This document shows positions 53,898-63,712 of a DNA stretch of 64,000 bases, one piece after another; the stretch's first letter is position 1; the number at the start of each line of letters is the position of its first letter. Position numbers and translations under genes: made by a program. The notes beneath the pieces are model-generated. The model was not told the DNA's origin. It saw only the letters and a program-made list of their open reading frames with translations, and did no database searches. Source of the DNA: Clostridium novyi NT (GTDB taxonomy: Bacteria > Bacillota > Clostridia > Clostridiales > Clostridiaceae); contig NC_008593.1 in assembly GCF_000014125.1 (NCBI RefSeq), forward strand, positions 2,294,001-2,358,000. The letters are read 5' to 3'.

Positions 53898-56800
53898 ATG
53901 ATAAGAAAATTCAAAAGAGTTTTAGTTGCCAATAGAGGAGAAATTGCCATAAGAATTTTCAGAGCTTGTAATGAGCTTGGAATAAGAACTGTTGCCATAT
54001 ACTCTGAAGAAGACAAATTTTCTCTTTTTAGAACTAAAGCTGACGAAGCCTATTTAATAGGTAAAAATCAAGGACCTATTGAAGCTTACTTAAACATAGA
54101 CGAAATAATAAGCTTAGCACTAAAAAAAGGTGTTGACGCTATCCACCCTGGATATGGTTTCCTTTCTGAAAACGCTGAATTCGCAAGAAAATGTGAAGAA
54201 GCAGGTATAGAATTCATAGGACCAACAGCAGAAATGATGGAAAAACTCGGAGATAAAATCAAATCTAAACTTGTAGCTCAAAGTGTAAATGTTCCTACAA
54301 TCCCAGGAGTTGAAAAACCAGTTACTTCTGAAGAAGAAGCAATTAAATTTGCAGAATACTGTGGATACCCTATCATGTTGAAAGCAGCTGCCGGTGGTGG
54401 CGGACGTGGAATGAGAATCGTTAGAAACAAAGACGAATTAATTCCTTCTTTTAAAAGCGCTAAAAACGAAGCTAAAAAAGCTTTCGGTATAGATGATATC
54501 TTTATAGAAAAATATCTAGAAAATCCTAAGCATATTGAAGTTCAAGTCATTGGAGATAAACATGGAAATATAGTTCACTTATACGAAAGAGACTGTTCAA
54601 TCCAAAGACGTCATCAAAAAGTAATTGAATTTACTCCAGCTTTTGCATTACCAAAAGAAAAAAGAGAAGAAATCTGTAATGATGCATTAAAAATAGCAAG
54701 ATCTGTTGGATATAGAAGTGCAGGTACTTTAGAATTCTTAGTTGATATGCACGGAAATCATTACTTTATAGAAATGAACCCAAGAGTTCAAGTTGAACAT
54801 ACTATAACTGAAATGACAACTGGTATTGATATAGTTCAAAGCCAAATCTTAGTTGCAATGGGAAAACCTTTATCATGCCCTGAAATCGGAATAAACTCAC
54901 AGGAAGATGTTAAACCTAGAGGTTTTGCAATTCAATGTAGAATCACAACAGAAGACCCAACAAACAACTTTGCCCCTGATACTGGTAAAATTAACGTTTA
55001 TAGAACAGGTTCAGGTTTCGGTGTAAGACTTGATGGTGGAAATGGATTTACAGGTGCTGTAATAAGTCCTTATTATGATAGCTTACTTGTAAAAACAACA
55101 ACTTGGGCAAGAAGTTTTGAAGATGCTATAAGAAAATCCCTTCGTTCCATGAAAGAACTTACAATATCAGGAGTTAAAACAAATGTTGGATTCTTAATTA
55201 ACGTTTTAAATCACCCTACTTTTGTAGAAGGTAAATGTACTACTAACTTTATAGAAGAAAATGATGAATTATTTAAGATATTTACTAAGACAGATAGAGA
55301 ATATAATCTTCTTAAATATATTGGTGAAAAAGTTGTTAATGAAACTTTCGGAGTTAAAAAGGAATTTGACGTTCCAGTAGTACCTAAAGTAATAGTTCCA
55401 GATGGTTTAAAAGGAACTAAACAAATATTAGATGAAAAAGGTCCTAAAGGATTAGTAGACTGGATAAAATCTGAAGAAAAGCTACTTATTACAGATACAA
55501 CAATGAGAGATGCTCATCAATCTCTTATGGCTACTAGAATGAGAAGCATTGATATGATAAAAATTGCAAAATCAACTTCTGTTCTTGAAAAAGACGCATT
55601 TTCATTTGAAATGTGGGGCGGAGCAACTTTTGATGTTGCATACAGATTCCTAAAAGAATCTCCTTGGATTCGTCTACAAGAATTAAGAAAGAGAATACCA
55701 AATGTACTATTGCAAATGCTTATAAGAGGATCAAATGGTGTTGGATATAAAAACTATCCTGACAATGTAATTAGAAATTTAATTGATGAATCAGCAAATT
55801 CAGGAATTGATGTGTTTAGAATATTTGACTCTCTAAACTGGGTTAAAGGAATGGAAGTTGCAATTGACCAAGTATTAAAAAATAACAAAGTTGCAGAAGC
55901 TTGTATCTGTTATACTGGTGATATTTTAAATACTAATAAAGATAAATATTCTTTAGACTATTATGTTAAAAAAGCTAAGGAAATCGAAAAAACAGGAGCT
56001 CATATACTTGGAATAAAAGATATGTCTGCCCTTTTAAAACCTTATGCAGCATTTAAACTTATTAAAGCTCTTAAAGAAGAAATATCACTGCCAATACATC
56101 TTCATACACACGATACAACTGGCAATGGCGTTGCTACAGTAATGATGGCAGCAGAAGCTGGTGTTGATATTGTTGATACTGCAATTAGTAGTATGGCTGG
56201 ACTTACAAGTCAACCTTCACTTAACTCTGTTGTTGCAGCACTTGAAAATACACAAAGATCTACAGGTATGAACCCTCGTGATCTACAACAAATCTCTGAT
56301 TACTGGGCAGCTGTAAGACCTGTTTATGAAAAATTTGAATCTGAATTAAAATCTGGTTCTACAGAAATCTATAGATATGAAATACCTGGTGGTCAATATT
56401 CAAACTTAAAACCTCAAGTTGAAAGCTTTGGACTTGGTCATAGATTTAATGAAGTAAAAGAAATGTATAAAAAAGTTAACACAATGGTTGGAGATATTGT
56501 AAAAGTAACTCCATCTTCAAAAATGGTTGGAGACCTTGCAATATTCATGGTTAAAAATAACCTAACTCCAGAAAATATATTAGAAAAAGGTAAAGATTTA
56601 GCATTCCCTGACTCAGTAGTTGCATACTTTAAAGGAATGATGGGTCAACCAGACGGCGGTTTCCCAGAAGATCTTCAAAAAATTGTACTAAAGGGCGAAG
56701 AACCTATAACATGTAGACCAGGCGAACTTCTTCCACCTGAAGATTTTGATGCTATAAAAGCTTACCTAAGTGAAAAATTCAACATGGAAGCAAACAATAG

Positions 56801-57335
56801 AAACGCTTTAAGTTATGCACTGTACCCTGACGTATATGAAGAATATCTAAAATCTATACAAGAAGATAGAGACCTTAGCAAAATGGGTAGTGATATTTTC
56901 TTCCACGGATTACGCGAAGGTGAAACTTGCGAAGTTGAAATTAGCGAAGGTAAAACTATGATAATTAAACTTCTTGAAATAAGTAAAGTTGATTCAAATG
57001 GTAATAGAATTCTTTACTTTGAAGTTAACGGTAATAGACGTGAGATTACAATAAAAGATTTAAGCTCATTCTCTTCAACAAAAATAGCTTCACAATCAAT
57101 TCAAATGGCTGATCCAGAAAATCCACTTGAAATAGGTTCAAGTATTCCTGGAACAGTATTAAAAGTTCTTGTTAATGAAGGCGATGAAGTTAAAGAAAAT
57201 GATAGTTTAGTTGTAATTGAAGCCATGAAAATGGAAACTAATATAACAGCATCAAGTAGCGGAACTGTTTCTTCTATACTAGTTAAAGAAGGTCAACAAG
57301 TTAAATCTGGAGAATTATTAATAAAATTAAAATAG
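53898..57335 (+). CDS. pyc: Pyruvate carboxylase
   Basis: 1145 residues, a complete single-chain enzyme. The biotin carboxylase domain begins KRVLVANRGEIAIR, with GGGGRGMR and ERDCSIQRRHQK. The carboxyltransferase domain has DTTMRDAHQSL, FEMWGGATFDVA and HLHTHDTTGNG. The C-terminal biotinyl domain has EAMKME with biotin on Lys1111. It makes oxaloacetate from pyruvate and bicarbonate. An in-frame upstream extension to 53847 lacks a ribosome site; ATG 53898 has AAGGAG. Confidence 0.97.
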   Translation: MIRKFKRVLVANRGEIAIRIFRACNELGIRTVAIYSEEDKFSLFRTKADEAYLIGKNQGPIEAYLNIDEIISLALKKGVDAIHPGYGFLSENAEFARKCEEAGIEFIGPTAEMMEKLGDKIKSKLVAQSVNVPTIPGVEKPVTSEEEAIKFAEYCGYPIMLKAAAGGGGRGMRIVRNKDELIPSFKSAKNEAKKAFGIDDIFIEKYLENPKHIEVQVIGDKHGNIVHLYERDCSIQRRHQKVIEFTPAFALPKEKREEICNDALKIARSVGYRSAGTLEFLVDMHGNHYFIEMNPRVQVEHTITEMTTGIDIVQSQILVAMGKPLSCPEIGINSQEDVKPRGFAIQCRITTEDPTNNFAPDTGKINVYRTGSGFGVRLDGGNGFTGAVISPYYDSLLVKTTTWARSFEDAIRKSLRSMKELTISGVKTNVGFLINVLNHPTFVEGKCTTNFIEENDELFKIFTKTDREYNLLKYIGEKVVNETFGVKKEFDVPVVPKVIVPDGLKGTKQILDEKGPKGLVDWIKSEEKLLITDTTMRDAHQSLMATRMRSIDMIKIAKSTSVLEKDAFSFEMWGGATFDVAYRFLKESPWIRLQELRKRIPNVLLQMLIRGSNGVGYKNYPDNVIRNLIDESANSGIDVFRIFDSLNWVKGMEVAIDQVLKNNKVAEACICYTGDILNTNKDKYSLDYYVKKAKEIEKTGAHILGIKDMSALLKPYAAFKLIKALKEEISLPIHLHTHDTTGNGVATVMMAAEAGVDIVDTAISSMAGLTSQPSLNSVVAALENTQRSTGMNPRDLQQISDYWAAVRPVYEKFESELKSGSTEIYRYEIPGGQYSNLKPQVESFGLGHRFNEVKEMYKKVNTMVGDIVKVTPSSKMVGDLAIFMVKNNLTPENILEKGKDLAFPDSVVAYFKGMMGQPDGGFPEDLQKIVLKGEEPITCRPGELLPPEDFDAIKAYLSEKFNMEANNRNALSYALYPDVYEEYLKSIQEDRDLSKMGSDIFFHGLREGETCEVEISEGKTMIIKLLEISKVDSNGNRILYFEVNGNRREITIKDLSSFSSTKIASQSIQMADPENPLEIGSSIPGTVLKVLVNEGDEVKENDSLVVIEAMKMETNITASSSGTVSSILVKEGQQVKSGELLIKLK

Positions 57336-57346
57336 CTTAAATTAAT

Positions 57347-57410
57347 AAAACCACAAGTTAATTTTAAATAATCTTTTAATAAAAGACTATTTAAAAACTT
57401 GTGGTTTTTT
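57347..57410. terminator. Terminator between pyc and pepD
   Basis: AAAACCACAAGTT and AACTTGTGGTTTT pair, with an inner hairpin (TCTTTTA/TAAAAGA) in the loop; T-rich on the plus strand. It separates convergent genes. Confidence 0.8.
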
Positions 57411-58868
57411 CTATTTTATTCTTTTTAAAACTTCAAGTAAATAATTATAATTTTTATTAGCTGATGAAATACTTACTCTTTCATTTGGTGTGTGAGCATC
57501 ATAAATATTAGGTCCAAAAGAAACCATATCTATATCCCCTAGTATATTCTTTAGTATTCCACATTCAAGACCTGCATGAATTGCTGTTACCTTAGGCTCT
57601 ACTTGATACATATCCTTATAAACATCTACAAACAAATCTCTAATATAAGATTCCTTTTTATACTCCCAAGCTGGATAATCTGCATATAAGGTTAAAGCTG
57701 CACCAATATTATCACATAACAATTTTATTTTACTAACAATAAATTCTTTTAATGTCTTAACAGAACTTCTTATAGCACATTCAAATGTTACTTCATCATC
57801 ATTTGTAACTACAACACCTAAATTGCTAGAACTCTCCACAAGTCCCTCTATATCTTGGCTCATAGTTTGAACTCCTTGAGGCATAAACATAAGAACCAAT
57901 ATTATTTTATTTGTTAATGATTTTGAAAATATTCTATATAACTTTTCATCTATTTCTTCTAAAGTCACACTAACATCAGGATCTGCTACACTAAATTCAT
58001 TTTTAAGCACTTCATTAAAATTGCTTATTATATTTTTTAGCTCTCCTTCTTTTCTTTCCTTTATAAAAATAGTAGCTTCAGCTTCTCTTGGAATAGCATT
58101 TGATTTTAGTCCTCCATTTATATCCGATATAAAAATACCCATTGTTGAATTTATGTGATTTAATATACGTCCCATAATCTTATTGGCATTTCCTCTCATG
58201 GTCTTTATATCAACACCTGAATGACCACCCTTTAACCCTTTAACTGAAATCTTATATGGTTTTAATCCTTCTTTTCTATCCTCTAATTCAACAGTAAGCC
58301 TAACTGTACTACGAACTCCCCCTGCACATGATGATAGAAGTTCTCCTTCTTTTTCAGAATCTATATTTATTAAAATATTTCCCGATAAATTATTCCCATT
58401 TACCCTTGATACTCCACCCATTCCATTTTCCTCTTCAGTGGTTATTAAAACTTCTAATTTAGGATGGCAAATATCATCACTGTCTAAAATAGTAAGACAA
58501 TAAGCAACAGCAATTCCATCATCAGCACCAAGTGTAGTTCCATTTGCCTTTATAAAATTCCCATCTACTAATAGCTCTATTGGATCATTTATAAAGTCAT
58601 GATTTACATCTTTATTCTTCTCACAAACCATATCCATATGTCCTTGAAGAATTACTGTTGGTGCATTTTCGTATCCTTTTGTAGCATTTTTCTTAATTAT
58701 TATATTTAAAGCCTCATCTTGTATAACTTCTAAATTACGTTCTTTTGCAAAATTAAATAAATAATCACTTATACCTTTTTCATTTCCCGATCCTCTTGGT
58801 ATATTGCTTATCTCTTTAAAATATTTAAAAACTTTATCCTTTGACAAATCATCAAATGTATAACTCAT
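57411..58868 (-). CDS. pepD: Beta-Ala-His (Xaa-His) dipeptidase, M20C
   Basis: 485 residues, PepD type. ISNIPRGSGNEK at the N-terminus, metal site residues in QGHMDMVCEKN and ADDGIAVAYCLTIL, TTEEENGMGGV (catalytic Glu pair), and IHAGLECGIL and DAHTPNERV near the C-terminus. A dimerisation domain lies in between (GLKGGHSGVDI). It cleaves dipeptides in the cytosol. The ATG at 58868 is used; the upstream ATG overlaps the AAAGGA site. The 288-bp gap beyond it holds a hairpin TATAGTTTAT/ATAAACTATA at 59065-59090 but no gene. Confidence 0.92.
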   Translation of the reverse strand: MSYTFDDLSKDKVFKYFKEISNIPRGSGNEKGISDYLFNFAKERNLEVIQDEALNIIIKKNATKGYENAPTVILQGHMDMVCEKNKDVNHDFINDPIELLVDGNFIKANGTTLGADDGIAVAYCLTILDSDDICHPKLEVLITTEEENGMGGVSRVNGNNLSGNILINIDSEKEGELLSSCAGGVRSTVRLTVELEDRKEGLKPYKISVKGLKGGHSGVDIKTMRGNANKIMGRILNHINSTMGIFISDINGGLKSNAIPREAEATIFIKERKEGELKNIISNFNEVLKNEFSVADPDVSVTLEEIDEKLYRIFSKSLTNKIILVLMFMPQGVQTMSQDIEGLVESSSNLGVVVTNDDEVTFECAIRSSVKTLKEFIVSKIKLLCDNIGAALTLYADYPAWEYKKESYIRDLFVDVYKDMYQVEPKVTAIHAGLECGILKNILGDIDMVSFGPNIYDAHTPNERVSISSANKNYNYLLEVLKRIK

Positions 58869-59156
58869 TTCAATCATCCTTTCATTGTTTAATTTAAGGA
58901 ATAATTCATTATCTACTTATTAAGTTTAGCATATACTTAAAATTTAACAATATTACATCAAACTTTATAGTTGTTTATTTGTAAATTAATTATATAATAT
59001 ATATGTATGTATAATATTAATTCCAAATATTGCATCTTGATCTATTAAGTTATACAATAGTATGTATAGTTTATTATTATATAAACTATATTTAAGTATC
59101 ACTTGTTATTTATAACTTAAAGTAAAAATATTAATAAATAATTAAAGGTGGTTTAC

Positions 59157-60164
59157 ATGTTTAATAAAGAATCAATTCGCGAGAAGTCACCAAAGAGACT
59201 TTTCTTATTATTCCAAATTGTTTTTACCCTAATAAGTGCACCATTTTTACTTTACTATGGTCCCTTTGAGAATGTAAAAGCTACAGTAGTTGGTTCCGCA
59301 ATGACAACTTCAACCCATCAATGGATAGCGACAACATTTTTATCTAGAAAACATATAGATGAAATTCTAAGTAAAAATAAAATTAACACTTTAGTTCAAT
59401 CTGATATAGATGAGCTTAGGAAAAAAATTAACTCAGGCGAAATAAGTGATACAAATGAAATCGAAAAACGTGAAATTCATGGAGATAAGTTTAAAGGACA
59501 CCTATTGGTTATAAAAAATCCTAAAAAAATAAAAGTTGGTTATAATGAACACTTAGGTTCAAAGGGCGAAACTACAAGTGCAATGGCAAAAAGATATAAC
59601 TCAATCGCTGCCATAAATGCGGGAGGTTTTGTTGCAAACAATGCATCTAGCAAAGATGCTAACCCTTCTGAGACCAATGGAAATCCTGGAGGAATACTTA
59701 TTTCAAACGGCGAAATTGTATATAATAATTTAAGAAATAATGAAAAAATATGTATAGCAGGAATAACTGCAGACGGAATACTTTTAGTAGGAAACTATAA
59801 TCTAGATGAAATGATGAAATTAAATGTGAAGGATGCTGTATCATTTGGTCCAGCACTTATTGTAAATGGACAAAAGACCATAACTTCTGGTGACGGTGGT
59901 TGGGGTACTGCTCCTCGTACAGCTATAGGTCAAAGAAAAGACGGTAGCATTTTATTTCTAGTTATAGATGGTAAATACATAGGTAGACTTGCTGTTACTT
60001 TACGAGAATTACAGGACATACTATATGAATATGGCGCTTATAACGCTGTAAATTTAGATGGTGGTTCATCTTCTACTATGTATTACAACGGAAAAGTTAT
60101 TAGTGAACCTTACAAATCTACTGGAGAGAGAGAAATTCAATCTATATTTTATGTATCTCCATAA
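59157..60164 (+). CDS. NAGPA-family phosphodiester glycosidase-like protein, membrane-anchored
   Basis: 335 residues. One N-terminal membrane helix (about 15-38, LFLLFQIVFTLISAPFLLYYG) is followed by an extracytoplasmic domain with the NAGPA/DUF2233 signatures AAINAGGF, GILISNGEIVYN, APRTAIGQRKDG and NLDGGSSSTMYYNG. Relatives act on phosphodiester-linked sugars, such as in cell-wall polymers. The substrate is unknown. Start ATG 59157 with AAAGGTGG 6 nt upstream; the GTG at 59148 overlaps it. Confidence 0.88.
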   Translation: MFNKESIREKSPKRLFLLFQIVFTLISAPFLLYYGPFENVKATVVGSAMTTSTHQWIATTFLSRKHIDEILSKNKINTLVQSDIDELRKKINSGEISDTNEIEKREIHGDKFKGHLLVIKNPKKIKVGYNEHLGSKGETTSAMAKRYNSIAAINAGGFVANNASSKDANPSETNGNPGGILISNGEIVYNNLRNNEKICIAGITADGILLVGNYNLDEMMKLNVKDAVSFGPALIVNGQKTITSGDGGWGTAPRTAIGQRKDGSILFLVIDGKYIGRLAVTLRELQDILYEYGAYNAVNLDGGSSSTMYYNGKVISEPYKSTGEREIQSIFYVSP

Positions 60165-60168
60165 AATA

Positions 60169-60207
60169 AGGCTAGATAAAAATACTTAAAATATTTTTAT
60201 CTAGCCT
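60169..60207. terminator. Bidirectional terminator
   Basis: 16-bp stem AGGCTAGATAAAAATA with its complement and a 7-nt loop, between the NAGPA gene and the convergent small gene, whose TAG stop it overlaps. Confidence 0.85.
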
Positions 60208-60433
60208 ATTTCTTATTATTTGCTTCTTTAATTTCTTTCTGTTTTTCTTCTGCTTTTATTTTTTGTGATTCTTCTGCAGCTAATTGAGCTGCTATTGTTA
60301 ATAGTGTTGCACCAATAGAAGCTATAAAATTACCAAGAACATTTATCTCTTCCAAATTAAGATTTTTAGATAAAATAATAGCTATTAATGATGATGCAGC
60401 CGCTAACTGCTGAGCACTACTATTCCTAAACAT
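60206..60433 (-). CDS. Small Ala-rich helical protein, paralogue A
   Basis: 75 residues. AQQLAAASSLIAIILSKNLNLEEINVLGNFIASIGATLLTIAAQ (in pieces: AQQLAAASS, LIAIILSKNL, FIASIGATLL) matches the second small protein at 61387 at AxQLA, LxxIIxSxxLxxxE and xVGxF. The tail is highly charged. I cannot name a family with confidence; similar short clostridial proteins exist. The ribosome site AGGAGG is present. It is transcribed away from the rhomboid-like gene. Confidence 0.65.
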   Translation of the reverse strand: MFRNSSAQQLAAASSLIAIILSKNLNLEEINVLGNFIASIGATLLTIAAQLAAEESQKIKAEEKQKEIKEANNKK

Positions 60434-60562
60434 ATACAGCCTCCTTATAAAACATTATATTTACTTTAAATTTAATAATTTTTTCATTTCAACATCAATA
60501 TATAAATTAATGTTATTATTTGTTAAAATATATTTAATAATACTTTTAAAGGTGGTGAATTT

Positions 60563-61378
60563 ATGAATTGGTTAAATAATCTTGAAAGAAAATTTCGCAA
60601 ATTCGCAATTAAAAATTTGATGATGTACATAGTTTCAATAAACTTTTTAATTTTTGTCCTTATGTATATGCTTCCTAATGGGTTTCTTGTACTAATATAC
60701 AAGCTTACTTTAATTCCTTCTTTAGTTCTTAAAGGTGAATTATGGCGTGTTGTAACTTATATATTTGTTCCCCCAAACCTAAGTATATTTTGGGGACTAT
60801 TTACACTTTATTTTTACTATATAATTGGTGTTTCTCTAGAGCAAGAATGGGGTAGTTTTAAATTTAATGTATATTATTTCCTAGGCATGTTTTTTACTAC
60901 TATAGCAGCTTTTGTAATTAATTTACCTATGTCTGCATTTTACTTAAACCTCTCTCTAGTTTTAGCTTTTGCTCACTTATATCCTGATCATGAATTTCTT
61001 TTATTTTTCTTTATGCCTATAAAAGCTAAATTTTTAGGTTTTTTAGAATTAGGATATGTAGTTTATTCATTGGCATTTTCTCCACTAGAATATAAAGTTG
61101 CAGCTTTAGTTTCTATACTAAATTACATTATATTCTTTGGTAAAAGCGGATTTACTTTTGCAAATAATACAAGTAAAAATTACATTAGAAAAAGAACTTT
61201 TAAAAATAAAATGGTTACACCTGATACAATTCATAAGTGTACAATTTGTGGCATAACTGAAAAAGATGATCCTTATATGGAATTTAGATATTGTTCTAAA
61301 TGTGAAGGAGATTACGAATACTGTATGAATCACTTAAAAAATCATACACATATAACTCATGATAAAACTAAGGATTAA
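60563..61378 (+). CDS. Rhomboid-like membrane protein, catalytically incomplete, with C-terminal zinc-ribbon-like region
   Basis: 271 residues. About five to six membrane helices, with the rhomboid-type stretch LKGELWRVVTYIFVPP. Where an active rhomboid has GxSG and a later His, this has LNLSLVLAFAH, with no GxSG, so it is probably inactive, like pseudo-rhomboids. A soluble tail (about 200-271) has CTICGITEKDDP and FRYCSKCEGDYEYCMNHLKNHTH, a probable zinc site. The start is ATG 60563 with AAAGGTGG. It lies between two small paralogous genes on the other strand. Confidence 0.75.
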   Translation: MNWLNNLERKFRKFAIKNLMMYIVSINFLIFVLMYMLPNGFLVLIYKLTLIPSLVLKGELWRVVTYIFVPPNLSIFWGLFTLYFYYIIGVSLEQEWGSFKFNVYYFLGMFFTTIAAFVINLPMSAFYLNLSLVLAFAHLYPDHEFLLFFFMPIKAKFLGFLELGYVVYSLAFSPLEYKVAALVSILNYIIFFGKSGFTFANNTSKNYIRKRTFKNKMVTPDTIHKCTICGITEKDDPYMEFRYCSKCEGDYEYCMNHLKNHTHITHDKTKD

Positions 61379-61386
61379 TTATTAGA

Positions 61387-61605
61387 TTATTGTTTATCTT
61401 TCTTTTTCAAATTTTTTTTGAATTTTTCTCGTCGCTGTTCACTATATTGAATTTGATCCTGCATGGCATCTAATATATCTCCTAAAATTTCAAAAAAATC
61501 TCCTACTAATCCCATTTCATCAGGTGTAAGTTTTCGTGATATTATTATGCTAACTAAAGCCGCAACAATAGCAAGTTGTTCTGCCCTGGTTCTATCATTA
61601 TACAT
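61387..61605 (-). CDS. Small helical protein, paralogue B
   Basis: 72 residues. AEQLAIVAALVSIIISRKLTPDE and MGLVGDFFEILGDIL align with the protein at 60206 with conserved spacing; the C-terminus is strongly basic (REKFKKNLKKKDKQ). Function unknown. It converges with the rhomboid-like gene, which ends 8 bp away. The ribosome site GGAGAGG is 5-6 nt before the ATG. Confidence 0.65.
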   Translation of the reverse strand: MYNDRTRAEQLAIVAALVSIIISRKLTPDEMGLVGDFFEILGDILDAMQDQIQYSEQRREKFKKNLKKKDKQ

Positions 61606-61670
61606 ACTATCCTCTCCTTATAATATTATATAAGATGAGTTATTGGTATGTTCTCATTATAACCAATAAA

Positions 61671-61703
61671 AAACACCTAAATCCCAATAGAGATTTAGGT
61701 GTT
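61671..61703. terminator. Terminator of the TerD cluster
   Basis: AAACACCTAAATC/GATTTAGGTGTTT with a 7-nt loop, T-rich on both strands; it ends the three-gene TerD transcript just after its last stop codon. Confidence 0.85.
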
Positions 61704-61706
61704 TTT

Positions 61707-62303
61707 TTATCTATATTTATCTAACATATCTTTAAGACCTGTAACATTATCGCCTTCACCGATAGCTGCAAACTTCCACTCATTTCCGTGTCTATATATT
61801 TCACCTGCATAAATACCTGTTTTATTAGAGTAATCATCACTTAAATTAAATCTAAGTAATTCTTTATTATTTTGTAAATCTAAAATTCTAATAAACGCAT
61901 TTCTTATCATACCAAAATGTTGATTTCTCTTTACGCAATTATAAATATTTACTACAAAAACTAATCTTGATATATTTGCTGGAACCTTTGAAAGCTCAAC
62001 TAAAATTTGTTCATCATCTCCATCGCCTTCTCCAGTTAAATTATCTCCCATATGCATAACACTAGAACTTCTATCTTTTAAATTACCAAAATAAACGATT
62101 TCTTCTGCTTTACTATTTTCATTTAACATAATTACAGAAGCATCACAATCTATTGCAGGAGCTGAACTACCAAATAATAATCCTAATATTCCACCTCTAC
62201 TCTGTTCTACTGGATCCCATCCAAGTCCAACCATTATTCTTGATAATTTTGAATCTTCCTTTGTTAGGCTTATTCTTTGTCCCTTTTGTAAATTAATAGC
62301 CAT
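61707..62303 (-). CDS. TerD-family protein, divergent copy
   Basis: 198 residues. Carries the TerD calcium-binding stretch [15 protein letters not shown], but the usual DGGxDFDLDAS segment is replaced by GGILGLLFGSSAPAIDCDAS, which changes the first metal-binding loop. The remaining fold follows VPANISRLVFVVNIYN and YRHGNEWKFAAIGEG. TerD proteins bind Ca2+ and are tied to tellurite, phage and envelope-stress resistance. Last of three tandem copies, 30 bp after the second. Confidence 0.9.
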   Translation of the reverse strand: MAINLQKGQRISLTKEDSKLSRIMVGLGWDPVEQSRGGILGLLFGSSAPAIDCDASVIMLNENSKAEEIVYFGNLKDRSSSVMHMGDNLTGEGDGDDEQILVELSKVPANISRLVFVVNIYNCVKRNQHFGMIRNAFIRILDLQNNKELLRFNLSDDYSNKTGIYAGEIYRHGNEWKFAAIGEGDNVTGLKDMLDKYR

Positions 62304-62333
62304 ACTATGACCTCCTAATACAATTTATAGTCA

Positions 62334-62912
62334 CTAAACTTCTAGTCCGTAATTTTTGCAAAGAGCTGCAAGTCCTCCCTGAAATCCACTTCCAACAGCG
62401 CTAAACTTCCACTCTCCATTGTAACGATATATTTCACAGAATACTAAAGCTGTTTCTATAGAAAAATCTTCTGATAAATCATATCTTAAAATTTCTTCTC
62501 CATTTTCTTTGTTTACTAATCTTACAAATGCATTGGATACTTGTCCAAAGTTTTGTCTTCTTCCTTCTGCATCATAAATAGTTACTGCAATAGCTATCTT
62601 CTCTATACTTTCAGGAACTTTTGAAAAATCAATAACAATTGATTCGTCATCTCCATCCCCTTCTCCAGTTCTGTTATCGCCTGTATGTATTACAGAACCA
62701 CTTGAATGTTCTAGATTATTATAAAATACAAAATCTTCATCCCTATTTACTCTTCCATTAGCCCCAACTAAGAATGCAGATGCATCAAGGTCAAAGTCAA
62801 ATCCTCCATCAAATTGTTTTGTATCCCATCCAAGTCCAATTATAGCTTCCTTTAATCCAGGTGCTTCCTTAGATAAGTTTATTTTTTGTCCTTTAGATAA
62901 ATTTATTGCCAT
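62334..62912 (-). CDS. TerD-family calcium-binding stress protein
   Basis: 192 residues. Canonical [23 protein letters not shown] (read as DGG and FDLDAS) and [26 protein letters not shown]. Two acidic loops for calcium are intact. Ends [34 protein letters not shown] ribosome site precedes the ATG. Middle gene of the tandem; no TerC, TerA or TerB is next to it. Confidence 0.93.
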   Translation of the reverse strand: MAINLSKGQKINLSKEAPGLKEAIIGLGWDTKQFDGGFDFDLDASAFLVGANGRVNRDEDFVFYNNLEHSSGSVIHTGDNRTGEGDGDDESIVIDFSKVPESIEKIAIAVTIYDAEGRRQNFGQVSNAFVRLVNKENGEEILRYDLSEDFSIETALVFCEIYRYNGEWKFSAVGSGFQGGLAALCKNYGLEV

Positions 62913-62956
62913 AGTAATCCTCCTAATCCAAACTAAACGTTTTATTCTCTAATTTA

Positions 62957-63538
62957 CTATCCTACATCTATTCCAAAATTGCCACAAAGCGCTCCAAGTC
63001 CCCCTTCAAATCCACTTCCTATAGCACTGAATTTCCATTCTCCATTATGACGATATAATTCACCAACCACTAAAGCCGTTTCTATACTGTAGTCTTCACT
63101 TAAATCATATCTTATTAATTCTTCATTAGTTTCTTCGTTTACTATTCTTATAAATGCATTGGATACTTGTCCAAAATTTTGTTGTCTTGTTTCTGCATCA
63201 TGTATAGTTACTGTAAAATCTATTTTTTCTATATTAGAAGGTACCTTATTTAATTCAACAACTATTTGTTCATCATCTCCATCCCCTTCACCAGTACGGT
63301 TATCTCCTAGATGAATTACAGATTCTGAAGAATGCTTTAAATTATTGTAAAAAACAAAATCTCCATCAGATGCAACTTTTCCATTTAATCCCAATAAAAA
63401 TGATGCTGCATCTAAATCAAAGTCATTTCCTCCATCATACTTGTTAGTATCCCATCCAAGTCCTACTATTACCTTTTTTAATCCTGGATTTGTCTTTGTT
63501 AAATCCACCTTTTGTCCCTTTGATAAACTAACTGCCAT
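62957..63538 (-). CDS. TerD-family calcium-binding stress protein
   Basis: 193 residues, highly similar to the next copy ([56 protein letters not shown]). ATG 63538 has GAAGG 7 nt upstream; an in-frame GTG at 63556 lacks a ribosome site. First gene of the tandem, transcribed away from the Rrf2 gene. Close similarity of copies one and two suggests recent duplication. Confidence 0.93.
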   Translation of the reverse strand: MAVSLSKGQKVDLTKTNPGLKKVIVGLGWDTNKYDGGNDFDLDAASFLLGLNGKVASDGDFVFYNNLKHSSESVIHLGDNRTGEGDGDDEQIVVELNKVPSNIEKIDFTVTIHDAETRQQNFGQVSNAFIRIVNEETNEELIRYDLSEDYSIETALVVGELYRHNGEWKFSAIGSGFEGGLGALCGNFGIDVG

Positions 63539-63638
63539 AATTCTACCTTCTTTCACTCTTTTTAACTATATTTTATATTATTTTCATCATATAATCCACT
63601 ACGTATTAAACTCACATATTTAAAACTCATAAATTACA

Positions 63639-63667
63639 TTGACAAATAAATATCATAGTAGTATATT
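63639..63667 (+). promoter_or_regulatory. Promoter of the Rrf2-family gene
   Basis: TTGACA (63639-63644), 17 bp, TATATT (63662-63667), followed by a partly symmetric stretch (ACTATACT...GGTATACTT) before the start codon that may be the regulator's own binding site. Confidence 0.65.
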
Positions 63668-63712
63668 AAAACTATACTAAACAGGTATACTTTACTGAAT
63701 AGGAGAATTATA

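Noticed and set aside
59065..59090. Hairpin in the gap before the NAGPA gene as a terminator or operator
   Set aside because: AT-only stem with no T-run and no gene ending there; a functional role cannot be supported.
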